A DNA stretch of 64,000 nucleotides from Campylobacter hyointestinalis subsp. lawsonii (GTDB lineage: Bacteria > Campylobacterota > Campylobacteria > Campylobacterales > Campylobacteraceae): contig NZ_CP053828.1 of NCBI RefSeq assembly GCF_013372165.1, positions 558,001 through 622,000 on the forward strand. Direction: 5' to 3'. Position numbers and translations under genes: made by a program. The notes beneath the pieces are model-generated. The model was given only the letters and a program-made list of their open reading frames with translations, was not told the origin of the DNA and did no database searches. Numbering within the stretch: position 1 is the stretch's first letter; each line of letters begins with the position of its first letter. This document shows, in pieces, positions 48,094 through 56,773 of this stretch.

Positions 48094-48854
48094 AAGAAGA
48101 AAAAGCGTATAAACTACTTGCAAAACAAGAGGGAATTTCAAATAATGAAGCAAAAGATCTAATCGATGCTGGACTAGTGAGTGCTAGAGGAATGAAAGTA
48201 GTTTTAGCTAGAGGCTTAGTGAGCGAAACTACAGAATTTAAGGTTTTAAGATTTCCTAAACCGGTTAAGATTTTTGAAGATGAAAATATAGTAGTGATCA
48301 ATAAGCCGCCATTTATGACAAGCGAAAAAGTGGCTAGCGAGTTTAAATATCCTCTTTTAAATAGACTAGATAAAGAGACGAGCGGAGTTGTTTTGCTGTA
48401 TAAAAATGAAGAATTTAGACAAGTCGCCATAAAAGAGTTTGCTGCAAATAAAGTAGAAAAAGTGTATTTAGCTATCGTAAAAGGCATCGTTGTGGAGGAT
48501 TTTAGCGTAGAACTTCCTATTACGACTATAAAAACAAAAAGTGGTGCATTTTCTAAGATAGATTTAAGCAGAGGCAAAACTGCGATAACTCACGTAAGTC
48601 CGCTTATGGTAGAAGGAAAGAAATCTCTCATAAAAATAGCCATAGAAACAGGGCGTACTCATCAGATCAGATGTCATTTATCTCACGTCGGTTATGGTGT
48701 TGTGGGAGATGAAAAGTATGCAAAAAGCACCGCAAATAGAATGTATTTACATAGCTATGAAACTTCATTGCTTGGATATAAATTTAGAGCTCATTTAGAT
48801 AGAAGCTTTTGTGCTTATAGCTTTGAGCCGCCAAAAGAGTTTATGCATAAATAA
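48090..48854 (+). CDS. RluA-family pseudouridine synthase
   Basis: 254 residues. An S4-like RNA-binding domain (about 1-50) precedes the catalytic domain with NRLDKETSGVVLLY, where Asp94 is the nucleophile, and GRTHQIRCHLSHVGYGVVGD near the C-terminus. It modifies uridines in rRNA or tRNA; the target site cannot be inferred. Last gene of the tightly overlapping glyQ-Nif3-zinc ribbon-waaA run. Confidence 0.9.
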   Translation: MKEEKAYKLLAKQEGISNNEAKDLIDAGLVSARGMKVVLARGLVSETTEFKVLRFPKPVKIFEDENIVVINKPPFMTSEKVASEFKYPLLNRLDKETSGVVLLYKNEEFRQVAIKEFAANKVEKVYLAIVKGIVVEDFSVELPITTIKTKSGAFSKIDLSRGKTAITHVSPLMVEGKKSLIKIAIETGRTHQIRCHLSHVGYGVVGDEKYAKSTANRMYLHSYETSLLGYKFRAHLDRSFCAYSFEPPKEFMHK

Positions 48855-48884
48855 TTCCATTTGATTATTAATTTTTAAAATTAA

Positions 48885-48926
48885 GTAATATTAAAGAGCA
48901 AAAATAGCATAATTGCACGTAATATT
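48885..48926 (+). promoter_or_regulatory. paired GTAATATT boxes before nikK, candidate operator
   Basis: GTAATATT occurs at 48885-48892 and 48919-48926, 34 bp apart, bracketing a CATAAT (48908-48913) that could be the -10. A TTAATTTT-t-AAAATTAA palindrome lies at 48868-48884. Paired boxes around a promoter suggest a metal-responsive regulator such as NikR or Fur, but the sites do not match a consensus well. Confidence 0.3.
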
Positions 48927-48944
48927 TTTTAAAAAAGGATAATA

Positions 48945-49694
48945 ATGAATTTAAAATCACTATTAGCAGTAGCGTCGCTTGCGTGCGTGGCTTGGGGGCA
49001 TTTTGGCGTGGTAATTCCATCAAATTCTACTATAGATGAGCCATCTCATGCCAAAGAAAAAATTACATATAAATTTACTCATCCATTTGAGAGCATGATG
49101 ATGAATTTAGATAAGCCAGTTGAAGCTGGAGTTTTTGTTGGTGGCAAAAAAGAGCTAATCTCAAATTTAAGCGAAAAAAAAGATGGCAAAATGAGCTATT
49201 ACGAAGCTCAATACAATATTAAAGAGCCTGGAATGTATCAATTTTATATGGATCCAAAACCATATTTTGAGCCTGCTGAAAATATCTTTATAAGACACAT
49301 TACCAAAACTATAGTAAATGCCTATGGATACGGCGAAGGCTGGGATGAGCCAATAGGGCTAAAAACTGAGATTATCCCGCTTACTAGACCTTATGCGCTT
49401 TATAAAGGAAATATCTTTTCAGGCAAGGTCTTATACAAAGGCAAACCGGCTAAAAACACTATCGTTGAAGTAGAATATTTAAATTTAAAAGGACTAAAGG
49501 CTCCTGGCGAGGACTATATAACTCAAGAAGTCAAAACTAATGAGCTTGGGGAGTTTAGCTTTGCTATGCCCCTTGCTGGTTGGTGGGGATTTTCTGCTTT
49601 GAATGAAGATGATGAAAAAATCAAAAAAGATGGCAAAGAGTATCCTGTAGAGATCGGCGCAGTCATCTGGGTAGAGACTAAGGATTATGAATAA
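48945..49694 (+). CDS. nikK: periplasmic accessory protein of nickel ECF importer (DUF4198)
   Basis: 249 residues. The signal peptide SLLAVASLACVAWG should be cleaved just before HFGVVIPSNS, leaving an N-terminal histidine. The DUF4198 fold (about 25-245) is beta-rich with many aromatics and ends in a carboxypeptidase-regulatory-like beta domain (FSGKVLYKGKPAKNT). First gene of a nikKMLQO-type operon. The accessory role in nickel delivery is known for the family, not shown here. The stop overlaps the nikM start (TAATG). Confidence 0.85.
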   Translation: MNLKSLLAVASLACVAWGHFGVVIPSNSTIDEPSHAKEKITYKFTHPFESMMMNLDKPVEAGVFVGGKKELISNLSEKKDGKMSYYEAQYNIKEPGMYQFYMDPKPYFEPAENIFIRHITKTIVNAYGYGEGWDEPIGLKTEIIPLTRPYALYKGNIFSGKVLYKGKPAKNTIVEVEYLNLKGLKAPGEDYITQEVKTNELGEFSFAMPLAGWWGFSALNEDDEKIKKDGKEYPVEIGAVIWVETKDYE

Positions 49695-50296
49695 TGCATA
49701 TTAGCGAAGGGGTTTTAAAGCCTGAAATTATTATCCCGGCGGCGGTTGTAGCTGGGGTTTGGGTGGCTTATCTTGTCTATAAATTAAATTTCAAAGATAT
49801 CCCTAAAATCGCCTGTATGAGCGCTATATTTTTTGTGGCATCCTTTATACATATCCCCCTTGGGCCGACATCGATACATTTGATATTAGGTGGCTTGGTG
49901 GGTGCATTCTTGGGCGTAAATGCGATTATAGCGATATTTGTGGGGCTTTTGCTTCAAGCTCTATTTTTTGGCTATGGTGGAATTAGCGTTTTGGGGGTGA
50001 ATTTGCTGATGATAGCGGTGCCTACGATATTTGCTAGGTATTTTGTCAAACTATCTTTTAAAGAGCAAAAATATCAAAAAATCTATCAATATATATGCTG
50101 GTTTTTAGTCGGTTTCATCCCGCTTTTATGCTCATCGCTTATTTTAAGTGGGGTTTTGGTCTTAAATGGCAAGGAGTTTTTGGCTATATCTGGGCTTGCT
50201 TTGGCAGCGAATTTCCCACTAATGATAGTTGAGGGGATAATAAGCCTATTTGCTATAAGTTTTATTTATAGAGTTAATAAGGAGCTTTTAAATTGA
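49694..50296 (+). CDS. nikM: nickel ECF importer substrate-specific subunit NikM
   Basis: 200-residue CbiM/NikM membrane protein. The N-terminal MHISEGVL provides the metal-binding Met1-His2 element, and GPTSIHLILGGLVGAFLG the second conserved histidine. Six to seven hydrophobic segments. Nickel rather than cobalt is preferred because nikK and nikL partners are present, but the two are hard to separate by sequence. The start lies in the nikK stop and the end overlaps nikL by 4 bp. Confidence 0.88.
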   Translation: MHISEGVLKPEIIIPAAVVAGVWVAYLVYKLNFKDIPKIACMSAIFFVASFIHIPLGPTSIHLILGGLVGAFLGVNAIIAIFVGLLLQALFFGYGGISVLGVNLLMIAVPTIFARYFVKLSFKEQKYQKIYQYICWFLVGFIPLLCSSLILSGVLVLNGKEFLAISGLALAANFPLMIVEGIISLFAISFIYRVNKELLN

Positions 50297-50682
50297 TAAG
50301 GCTAATTTTGATACTGCTTTGTGGTGTGAGTTTGCAAGCTCACTCTTTGAAGGTTTTTGCTAGTCAAGATGGCGATTTTGTGGTGATTAAGAGCTATTTT
50401 TATGGGAATTCGCCTTGTAGAAATTGTAATGTCGATATCATCAAAGATGATAAAATCATACAAAATACCAAAACTGATGAAAATGGCGTTGCTAGGCTTA
50501 AACTAATAGCAAATGAATTTGATATCTTAGTTGATGGCTCTTTGGCTCATGAGAAGAGAATTTCATTTTCTACTGATACCAAAATAGCTATAGAAGATGA
50601 TAATCAAATTTCTAAGATTATCTATAGTTTGATTGCTATTATTTTGATTTTTGGGATATTATATCTGATTAAAAGAAAATGA
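50293..50682 (+). CDS. nikL: nickel ECF importer accessory membrane protein NikL
   Basis: 129 residues. The N-terminal signal-like segment MIRLILILLCGVSLQA is followed directly by HSLKVFASQ. The periplasmic part contains SPCRNCNVD (CxxC) and a beta-sandwich with NTKTDENGVARL, and the C-terminus has one membrane helix (IYSLIAIILIFGILYLI). It resembles NikL/CbiN-replacing subunits. It overlaps nikM and nikQ by 4 bp each. Confidence 0.8.
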   Translation: MIRLILILLCGVSLQAHSLKVFASQDGDFVVIKSYFYGNSPCRNCNVDIIKDDKIIQNTKTDENGVARLKLIANEFDILVDGSLAHEKRISFSTDTKIAIEDDNQISKIIYSLIAIILIFGILYLIKRK

Positions 50683-51332
50683 TAAATCCATCTATCTCTA
50701 TAGCGTGTTTTGCGGTTTTTAGCTTTTTTGTGGCTCTTAGTGGGGAGATATATTTGACTCACTTTTTGCCACTTATATTTTTGGGCTTAATCAAATTTAG
50801 ATATATTTTTGAGATTTTAAAACGGCTTGTTTTTTTGAATTTTTTCATTATTTTGGTCGTTATAAGTGTGCTTTTAGCAGATAATTTAAATTTAGCTTTA
50901 CTTATATTTGCTAGGTCAAATTTGATTATTTTATTTGGACTTTTGTCGTTTCATAAGCTTAACTCATATAGCATAGCACTAGGCATTTCAGGGCTTGGTA
51001 TGGGTAATAAAATTAGCTATTTATTCTATTTTTGTGTTAGGTTTATAGAGATAGGCAAGATTGATTTTTACAAATTTAAACGCACTTTAAAAGCTAGAAA
51101 TTTCAAGCACAAAACTTCGATTTTTGTATATCAAACATATGCGAATTTAGTAGCAATGCTATTTTTAAGTGCGTTTAAAAAATCACAAATGTTAGAAAAA
51201 ACAATGCTAGCTAGGGGATTTGATGGGAAATTTTATAAATTTAAAAATAGCATTAAATTTGGATTTTGCGATATTTTGCTTATAATTTTGGTTTTAATCG
51301 CACTGATTTTAAGGCAAGGAGTATTGATTTGA
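50679..51332 (+). CDS. nikQ: ECF transporter transmembrane subunit NikQ/CbiQ
   Basis: 217 residues with about five hydrophobic segments and the conserved ATPase-coupling motif ARGFDGK near residue 170, with a related charged segment RTLKARNF around residue 124. It links the ATPase NikO to NikM. The start overlaps nikL, and the last bases contain the start of nikO. Confidence 0.87.
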   Translation: MINPSISIACFAVFSFFVALSGEIYLTHFLPLIFLGLIKFRYIFEILKRLVFLNFFIILVVISVLLADNLNLALLIFARSNLIILFGLLSFHKLNSYSIALGISGLGMGNKISYLFYFCVRFIEIGKIDFYKFKRTLKARNFKHKTSIFVYQTYANLVAMLFLSAFKKSQMLEKTMLARGFDGKFYKFKNSIKFGFCDILLIILVLIALILRQGVLI

Positions 51333-51982
51333 GCTGTTCTGTAACGCTAAAAAATATAAAAGCTAAAATAGCAAATAGGGTTTTGTTTGAAAATTTAAAT
51401 TTAAATCTTTCACACAAAGAAAAGATCGCTATCATAGGTCAAAATGGCTCTGGCAAATCAACCCTACTTGAGATAATCGGCGGTCTTAAGATGCCTTGTG
51501 ATGGTAGTGTGGAGATATTTCACGAGCCTATGAGAGAGCTAAATGAGTTTGAAAAATATAGAAATTTAATAGGCTTTTTGTTTCAAAATAGCGATGATCA
51601 ATTTATCGCTCCAAGTGTTATTGAAGATGTGGCTTTTAGCCTTTTGGCAAGGGGTGTAAGCAAAAATGAAGCAAGAAAAAGAGCTGAGTTTATGCTAGCA
51701 GAACTTGGGATTTCGCACTTAAGAGATGAGATAGTATTTTATCTCTCTGGTGGTGAAAAAAAGCTTGTGGCATTAGCTGGGGTCTTGATAACCGAGCCTA
51801 AAATTCTATTACTTGATGAGCCTACAACTGCGCTTGATTATGATATGCAAATCAAAGTAGCAAATATCCTTGGTAGCTTAGATATCGCTCAAATCATCGT
51901 TTCACACGATAAGGAATTTATAAATAAGGTAGTAGATAAGGTATATTTTTTAAATCAAAATGGACTAAGCTTGGAGGCTTAG
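51329..51982 (+). CDS. nikO: ECF transporter ATPase NikO/CbiO
   Basis: 217-residue ATPase when started from the TTG at 51329, which overlaps the nikQ stop by 4 bp. The longer frame from 51266 would add residues without homology and overlap nikQ, so I prefer the TTG. Walker A GQNGSGKST (37-45), Q loop FLFQNSDDQFIAP, signature YLSGGEKKLVALAG, Walker B ILLLDEPTTALD and switch IVSHD are complete. The sequence FQNSDDQF is typical of cobalt/nickel ECF ATPases. Confidence 0.88.
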   Translation: MSCSVTLKNIKAKIANRVLFENLNLNLSHKEKIAIIGQNGSGKSTLLEIIGGLKMPCDGSVEIFHEPMRELNEFEKYRNLIGFLFQNSDDQFIAPSVIEDVAFSLLARGVSKNEARKRAEFMLAELGISHLRDEIVFYLSGGEKKLVALAGVLITEPKILLLDEPTTALDYDMQIKVANILGSLDIAQIIVSHDKEFINKVVDKVYFLNQNGLSLEA

Positions 51983-52013
51983 CCCATTTCATATCACTTT
52001 TTCTTAAATGGGC
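51982..52013. terminator. hairpin between nikO and the DUF2892 gene
   Basis: GCCCATTT / AAATGGGC (8 bp) with a T-rich loop, spanning the nikO stop and the end of the convergent DUF2892 gene. Confidence 0.5.
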
Positions 52014-52176
52014 AACTCTGTTTGCCTAATACTCTGTATATTGGGCAAAAGCCTATTAATCCTATTATGAGTGGCACCAAACCTAGCAAAGCCCACCAAC
52101 TAGCATAGAAATACCATACTCCAACTATCACCAAAATACCGATTACAACTCTTAAAACTCTTTCAAATTTAGACAT
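51994..52176 (-). CDS. DUF2892 small membrane protein
   Basis: 60 residues with two hydrophobic segments (about 8-25 and 27-44) and the conserved IGFCPIYRVLG. A C-terminal Cys in KQSCPFKKK adds a second cysteine. It matches the inner-membrane DUF2892 family (seen in rhodanese YgaP). Function unknown. Last clearly chromosomal gene before the island. Confidence 0.82.
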   Translation of the reverse strand: MSKFERVLRVVIGILVIVGVWYFYASWWALLGLVPLIIGLIGFCPIYRVLGKQSCPFKKK

Positions 52177-52304
52177 ATTTACCCCTTAATATTTGTATAA
52201 TTATAGCTGAATTTTTAAATTTTATCTGTGATGAATAGCTATAGTAAAACTTATGAGTATTATTATAAAAAACAAAACATTAAGAAAGATTGTTGGGGCT
52301 ATTG

Positions 52305-52415
52305 ATGAGTAAAAATGAACAAAAATGGGTGAAATAGGCATACGCAAAGATGAAAACATTAGTAAAATATGATTGCAAAAAATTAAAAAATAAAAATATA
52401 GAATTGGAGCTTTAA
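52305..52415 (+). pseudogene. small ORF interrupted by TAG, upstream of topB
   Basis: ATG at 52305 gives MSKNEQKWVK and then TAG at 52335. The same frame continues without further stops (AYAKMKTLVKYDC and on) to a TAA that overlaps the topB ATG (TAATG at 52413). Translational coupling and the continuous frame suggest a small ancestral gene of about 36 residues lost by one stop. No RBS is obvious. Weak evidence only. Confidence 0.35.
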
Positions 52416-52906
52416 TGAGATTATTTATAGCAGAAAAACCTGAACTTGCAAGAGCCATAACCTCTGGTATAGATAGTAAATTTGATAAAAAGTCAGATCA
52501 TATAGTAGCTGGTGGCGATATTATCACTTGGGCTTTTGGACACATACTAGAGTTATGCGAACCAAACGAGTATGATGAAAAATATAATAACTGGAATTTG
52601 GTTGATTTGCCTTTTGAAATTAATAACTTCAAATACAAACCAAAAGAAAAATCAAAAGCTCAATTAAAAGCTATCATCAAGCTTATTAATGATAATCAAA
52701 TTACTGAGATTATCAATTGCGGTGATTATGATGAAGAGGGTCAAATTCTAATCGATGAGATTATTATCTATTCTAAAACTAATAAACCAATTAAAAGAAT
52801 GTTACTTCAAGATATCACCGAAGCTGGTATCAAAAAATCTTTAAAAGATTTAAAGCCAAATCCAAATTTCTTTGCAACAACCTTTAAAACCTTTCCTAAA
52901 CTCTAA
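52415..52906 (+). pseudogene. topB: DNA topoisomerase III, N-terminal fragment
   Basis: 163 residues of the N-terminal TOPRIM region of a type IA topoisomerase: MRLFIAEKPELARAI, AFGHILELCEP, and the metal motif CGDYDEEGQILIDEI. The similarity ends after KPNPNFFAT, just before the domain that carries the active-site tyrosine, so it cannot work. The C-terminal fragment of the same family lies 3 kb downstream (55933-56289). RBS GGAG precedes the ATG. Confidence 0.75.
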
Positions 52907-53034
52907 GCTTCTATTCTCTGGAATTCTCTCTTAAATTATTGCCATACCACTAAATTCAAATTTTCTAAAAAAGTTACAAAAAGCACCAAATAATCCTTAT
53001 TATCTTTAATAAAATCATATTTAAGCAAAAAATA

Positions 53035-53043
53035 GGGGGGGGG
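53035..53043 (+). repeat. G9 tract abutting the -10 box of the autotransporter gene
   Basis: Nine consecutive G at 53035-53043, directly followed by TATAAAA (53044-53050), the only good -10 before the autotransporter ATG at 53083. Slippage would change the spacing of upstream promoter contacts, so expression may vary in steps. Confidence 0.75.
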
Positions 53044-53082
53044 TATAAAATAAATGGTTTATTTAATTTTTAAGGAGTAAGA

Positions 53083-55566
53083 ATGAAATTATCTCTTATT
53101 GTATCAAGAGCAATATTTGGTCTAGGAGTGTTAGGGAGTGTGAGTATTTGCGCACAAGATATTAAGATTAATTCATCTAGCGAGATTCCCACATATTTTG
53201 ATATTGATCAAAACGAAAATCTTAGTATAAAAGATGACTATAAAAATGGAGATTTAACCATTAATATGGCTTATGAAAACAGCGATTTAAACGAAGGTGT
53301 AGCAAGTGAAAAAAACCAAGATAAAAATAAATTAAACATTGATTTAGGGGAAAATAATCTAATCTTTAAATCTACTAATGCTAATCCAAAACTTTCCAAT
53401 TATATCGGAAATGTGAATTTCACTGCTAAAACTATCACACTAGAAGATATGCACTTACAAGCTCTCCATAACGGCAGTGTGATTAATGGTGATACTACTA
53501 TAAGTGGAAAGACAGATGTATTTACTAATAATAATGGTGAAATTACAATCAATAGAAGCTCTGATGAATTTGGTTCAGTGGTAACTGTAGCTACAAATAT
53601 ACCCGCTTTAGATACATTCAATGGTTCTTTAACTATTAATGGAAATTTTAATGCAGATAAAACTTATTTTAATGGTTTTAATGTTGGAAAAAACTATTTA
53701 AATTTTAATATTAATGGCGAAGCAAACATTAAAAATTCTGTAATTTCTGTAGGAAATACTAGCCTAAATAGTCTCGTGCTAGATAGATTCGTTTTTGCAA
53801 GTGCAGATAAATTTAATAGTGATATAACTACAAGCAATGTAGCAAGTGGGACAGTCATAAAACGTGCAAGTGAATTGATTAGCGATAAAAATCTTGTAGA
53901 TGATTTTATAAAAGAGCAAAATCATTCTTATTTTACTCCTATGGATGCGAAAGATTTTACAGATTATAAGCTAAGTGTAGATAAAAGCAATGGCAAAGAA
54001 TCTTTAATTGTTAGCGGTGGCTTTAGTGATAAGATTTCTGATACGAAAGCATTGTTACAATTTGAGATTGATTATCTAAAAGCTGCAGCTAAGGAATCTG
54101 ATTTAAGCGCCCAAGATGCTAATGGGCTACTTCAAGCAAAAGAAAACGCAACAGAGATTGAAAAGAAAGTTGTAGAGGATTTCAATAAGCAAATACAAGC
54201 CAAACAAGAGATTATTGATAAAATTAATAGCAGTGGCGGCGAAGATTCTGTAAGCACTGAAGATAAAATGGGCGCAATGGGGATAGAGGTTACTGATACC
54301 ACAAAATATATCTTTGAGAATACAAAAAATTCTAATGGAGCGCAAAAGAACAACTACATCGCACTTCTCACAACAGGCACTATGGGTGGTGCTACAAACA
54401 CTGCTAAAACAGCAGATTCTATGCAAACTTCTGGCAACCTAAACGAAGCACAAGGTATCTTTGATAGTTTGATTAACTCTAATATTAATGCTAAAGTGGG
54501 TATAGATGCAATCACAAATAAAGACTTCTTTAAAGATGTAAGAGAAAGCGCAAAAAATAGCACAGATATTCTAAATAACACTAGTTCTGCAAATGGTGCT
54601 ATAAATATCTCTAATGATATGGCTCTAGGTGACAGAATAGCTAGAATTAATAATCCATATAGTGAAGTAAGATTTGCTAATGTGCTTAAATCTAGCCTTT
54701 TGGCAAACAGCACAAATATAGCAAGTGACGCTATCTATGACTATTATGGCACAAAAACTTATAAAGATAGTGTATGGGCAAATACTTTTGGTGGAGCAAA
54801 TATAATCGATGGAGAAAGTGGAGGATTGTATGGAATAAGCATAGGTGCAGATAAAGAATTTAATGAAAATTTACTTTTAGGAATCTATGCCACTTATGCA
54901 AATTCTAAAATCAAAGATAAGCTAAGCGTTCAAGAATCAGATAATTATCAACTAGGTATTTATAGCTCTTATAGATTTAATTATTCTTGGGAATTAAATT
55001 CTAAACTCTATGGACAAATAGGAGATACAAAGCAAGATATTAATTTAGCAGGAAGTTTAAGTAATGCTGATTTTAACAGAAGATTTGTAGGATTAAATAC
55101 AAATATAGGTAAAGTATTTAATTTAGAAAATGATCTGTTTTTAAAGCCATTTGTAGGAGTGAATTACTACTATAGCTATACGCCTAATTACACAGAGACA
55201 GGTGCTGTATCAAAAAATGTAGAATCTAATACTAATAACTCTTTGAGTTTAGAATTAGGATTAGAATCTAGAAAATATTTTAATGAAAACTCTTATTTAT
55301 TTATAACTCCAAAGATTGAACAATATGTAGTTAATAATGGAGAGGATTATGTAGCTAGCTTTGTAGGTTCTAATACTTCTTTTTCTATTAAAGGAGAAGA
55401 GAAGAAAAAGACTTATGGACAATTAATTGTAGGAGGAAATGTCTCTTTAAATGATAGACTAAGTTTAGATGTAGGGATTGGAGCTAAACAAATCTTAGCA
55501 GGAAAAGTAGATTCTAAAAATGAAACTTACTTAAGTGGAAATGTTGGGATAAAATATAAGTTTTAA
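53083..55566 (+). CDS. autotransporter (type Va-like surface protein)
   Basis: 827 residues. The signal peptide ends near SVSICA (about 24). The passenger (about 25-550) is rich in Asn, Ser and Thr beta-repeats at first, then holds a helical stretch (about 325-395). The C-terminal barrel (about 560-827) starts with the autotransporter-typical SVWANTFGG and ends with the export signal GNVGIKYKF, Phe last. No protease triad was recognised, so an adhesin-like role is likely. RBS AAGGAG lies 6-11 nt before the ATG. It sits between two pieces of topB and its promoter carries a G9 tract, which suggests phase variation. Confidence 0.85.
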   Translation: MKLSLIVSRAIFGLGVLGSVSICAQDIKINSSSEIPTYFDIDQNENLSIKDDYKNGDLTINMAYENSDLNEGVASEKNQDKNKLNIDLGENNLIFKSTNANPKLSNYIGNVNFTAKTITLEDMHLQALHNGSVINGDTTISGKTDVFTNNNGEITINRSSDEFGSVVTVATNIPALDTFNGSLTINGNFNADKTYFNGFNVGKNYLNFNINGEANIKNSVISVGNTSLNSLVLDRFVFASADKFNSDITTSNVASGTVIKRASELISDKNLVDDFIKEQNHSYFTPMDAKDFTDYKLSVDKSNGKESLIVSGGFSDKISDTKALLQFEIDYLKAAAKESDLSAQDANGLLQAKENATEIEKKVVEDFNKQIQAKQEIIDKINSSGGEDSVSTEDKMGAMGIEVTDTTKYIFENTKNSNGAQKNNYIALLTTGTMGGATNTAKTADSMQTSGNLNEAQGIFDSLINSNINAKVGIDAITNKDFFKDVRESAKNSTDILNNTSSANGAINISNDMALGDRIARINNPYSEVRFANVLKSSLLANSTNIASDAIYDYYGTKTYKDSVWANTFGGANIIDGESGGLYGISIGADKEFNENLLLGIYATYANSKIKDKLSVQESDNYQLGIYSSYRFNYSWELNSKLYGQIGDTKQDINLAGSLSNADFNRRFVGLNTNIGKVFNLENDLFLKPFVGVNYYYSYTPNYTETGAVSKNVESNTNNSLSLELGLESRKYFNENSYLFITPKIEQYVVNNGEDYVASFVGSNTSFSIKGEEKKKTYGQLIVGGNVSLNDRLSLDVGIGAKQILAGKVDSKNETYLSGNVGIKYKF

Positions 55567-55571
55567 AAGTT

Positions 55572-55609
55572 ACTAGCTAGAAATTAAAGATAATTTCTTT
55601 CTAGCTAGT
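55572..55609 (+). terminator. hairpin after the autotransporter gene
   Basis: ACTAGCTAGAAA / TTTCTAGCTAGT, a perfect 12-bp stem, 5 bp after the stop; the 14-nt loop can form an inner stem. Part of the 366-bp gap 55567-55932. Confidence 0.65.
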
Positions 55610-55677
55610 TTGGAGGTTTAAAAAATAAGAGAAAACCAAAACACAATAAGCAAAAATAAATCATTTAAAAAAATAAG

Positions 55678-55705
55678 GAGAATCTCTTAGGATTAAGAGA
55701 TTCTC
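55678..55705. terminator. second hairpin downstream of the autotransporter gene
   Basis: GAGAATCTCTTA / TAAGAGATTCTC, a perfect 12-bp stem with a 4-nt loop, followed by pyrimidine-rich sequence. It could be a second terminator or an insertion-end scar. Nothing gene-like was seen in the remaining gap to 55932. Confidence 0.55.
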
Positions 55706-55932
55706 TTCTCCTTAATATGAATTTCATTTATTTGTTATTTCTTTATTTAATGGTTTTATTATGGTTGTGTTACCATCTTGCCATCTATTTTACTTTAAAT
55801 TATAAAAACTCCATCACAAACACTTTATAAAAAAAATCACAAAAAATACCAAATTTTACAAAGATATACGCTTAATTGACAATATATATTTTAAAATATA
55901 ATGCAAAAATAAAATCATAAAGGCAAAAACTG

Positions 55933-56289
55933 ATGGAAATTGAAAGTAGAATCTGGGTTAAAGAAAAAGGGAAAAATATAGTCTCTAGTGAGCTTGGTAG
56001 GCAATTATATAGTGTAGCACCAGAAATTTTAACTAGTGTAGATTTGACTGCTTTATGGTTTGAAGAACAAAAAGAGATAAGTATCGGCACAAAAAGCAAA
56101 GATGATTTTTTGCTTGGAGTAAAACAAGTTGTAAGAGATGAGATTAATAGATTAAAAGAAGGAAATTTCAAAATGAATTTAGCAAATAACGAAACACATA
56201 AATGTCCTAAATGTCAAAACGGCTTTTTACAAAAGCAAAAAGTCACTAGCAAAGCTGGAAAAGACTATTTTTGGTGGCTAATTTATTAA
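55933..56289 (+). pseudogene. topB: DNA topoisomerase III, C-terminal fragment
   Basis: 118 residues. WVKEKGKNIVSSELGRQLY and LTSVDLTALWFEEQKEIS match the C-terminal core of bacterial type IA topoisomerase III, followed by the zinc-finger opening CPKCQNGFLQKQK. The finger stops after FWWLIY, before its second cysteine pair, so the 3' end is also damaged. Together with the N-terminal piece at 52415 it implies one gene that lost its middle and received the autotransporter unit. Confidence 0.7.
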
Positions 56290-56304
56290 AAATAAATAAA
56301 GGAT

Positions 56305-56754
56305 ATGAGACTATCGCCACACCAAACGGCTCTATTTTTACAAAGTAGAGGCTATGAAGTAGATAAATTTTACAAATTTAAAATACGACCTAATGAGAAA
56401 ATATCTTCTGCTAGTATCCATAAAGATGGCAAAATTCACGATTTTGGGACTGGTTGGCACGGGGATATTATTGATTTTATGGTTGCTTTTGAAAATCTTA
56501 GTAAAAAAGAAGCATTTGCTATAGCAAAAAGCTTTACAAATCAGTCTATAAACAATATTTTCAAGCCTAATAACACTCAAACTCACACTCAAACCGCTAA
56601 ATGCTTTGAAAGAGATGAAGTTTTAGAGAAATTTCAAGCTTATAAAGTTAATAGAGACTTAAATCAAGCTAGATTTAAAGAGTTAGTAAATCAAACTATA
56701 CATACTGCTAATAACAATGGATTAAATCAGCAACTTAAGGAGTTGCTAGGATAG
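56305..56754 (+). CDS. primase-like zinc-domain protein, probably truncated
   Basis: 149 residues. SSASIHKDGKIHDFGTGWHG and DIIDFMVAFENLSKKEAF fit the N-terminal domain of phage/plasmid primases, which check template DNA, but the cysteine ligands are absent. The protein ends before any polymerase or TOPRIM domain. That domain follows 20 bp later in another frame (56774). It could be a primase split by a frameshift, or a deliberately short protein. It is 16 bp after the topB remnant. Confidence 0.6.
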   Translation: MRLSPHQTALFLQSRGYEVDKFYKFKIRPNEKISSASIHKDGKIHDFGTGWHGDIIDFMVAFENLSKKEAFAIAKSFTNQSINNIFKPNNTQTHTQTAKCFERDEVLEKFQAYKVNRDLNQARFKELVNQTIHTANNNGLNQQLKELLG

Positions 56755-56773
56755 CAAAAGAGATAGAATTACA

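Noticed and set aside
48868-48884. TTAATTTT-t-AAAATTAA as a NikR site
   Set aside because: It does not match the known Helicobacter NikR consensus, and the sequence is AT-rich enough for chance palindromes.
51266-51328. Longer N-terminus of NikO
   Set aside because: Overlaps nikQ by 67 bp and has no ATPase homology; the TTG at 51329 fits the operon spacing.
52222-52458. 78-codon hydrophobic minus-strand frame
   Set aside because: AT-rich mirror of the topB leader; it would overlap the topB start and has no RBS.
54127-54713. Three long minus-strand frames inside the autotransporter gene
   Set aside because: The plus-strand gene has a signal peptide, passenger and barrel; the minus frames have no RBS or motifs.
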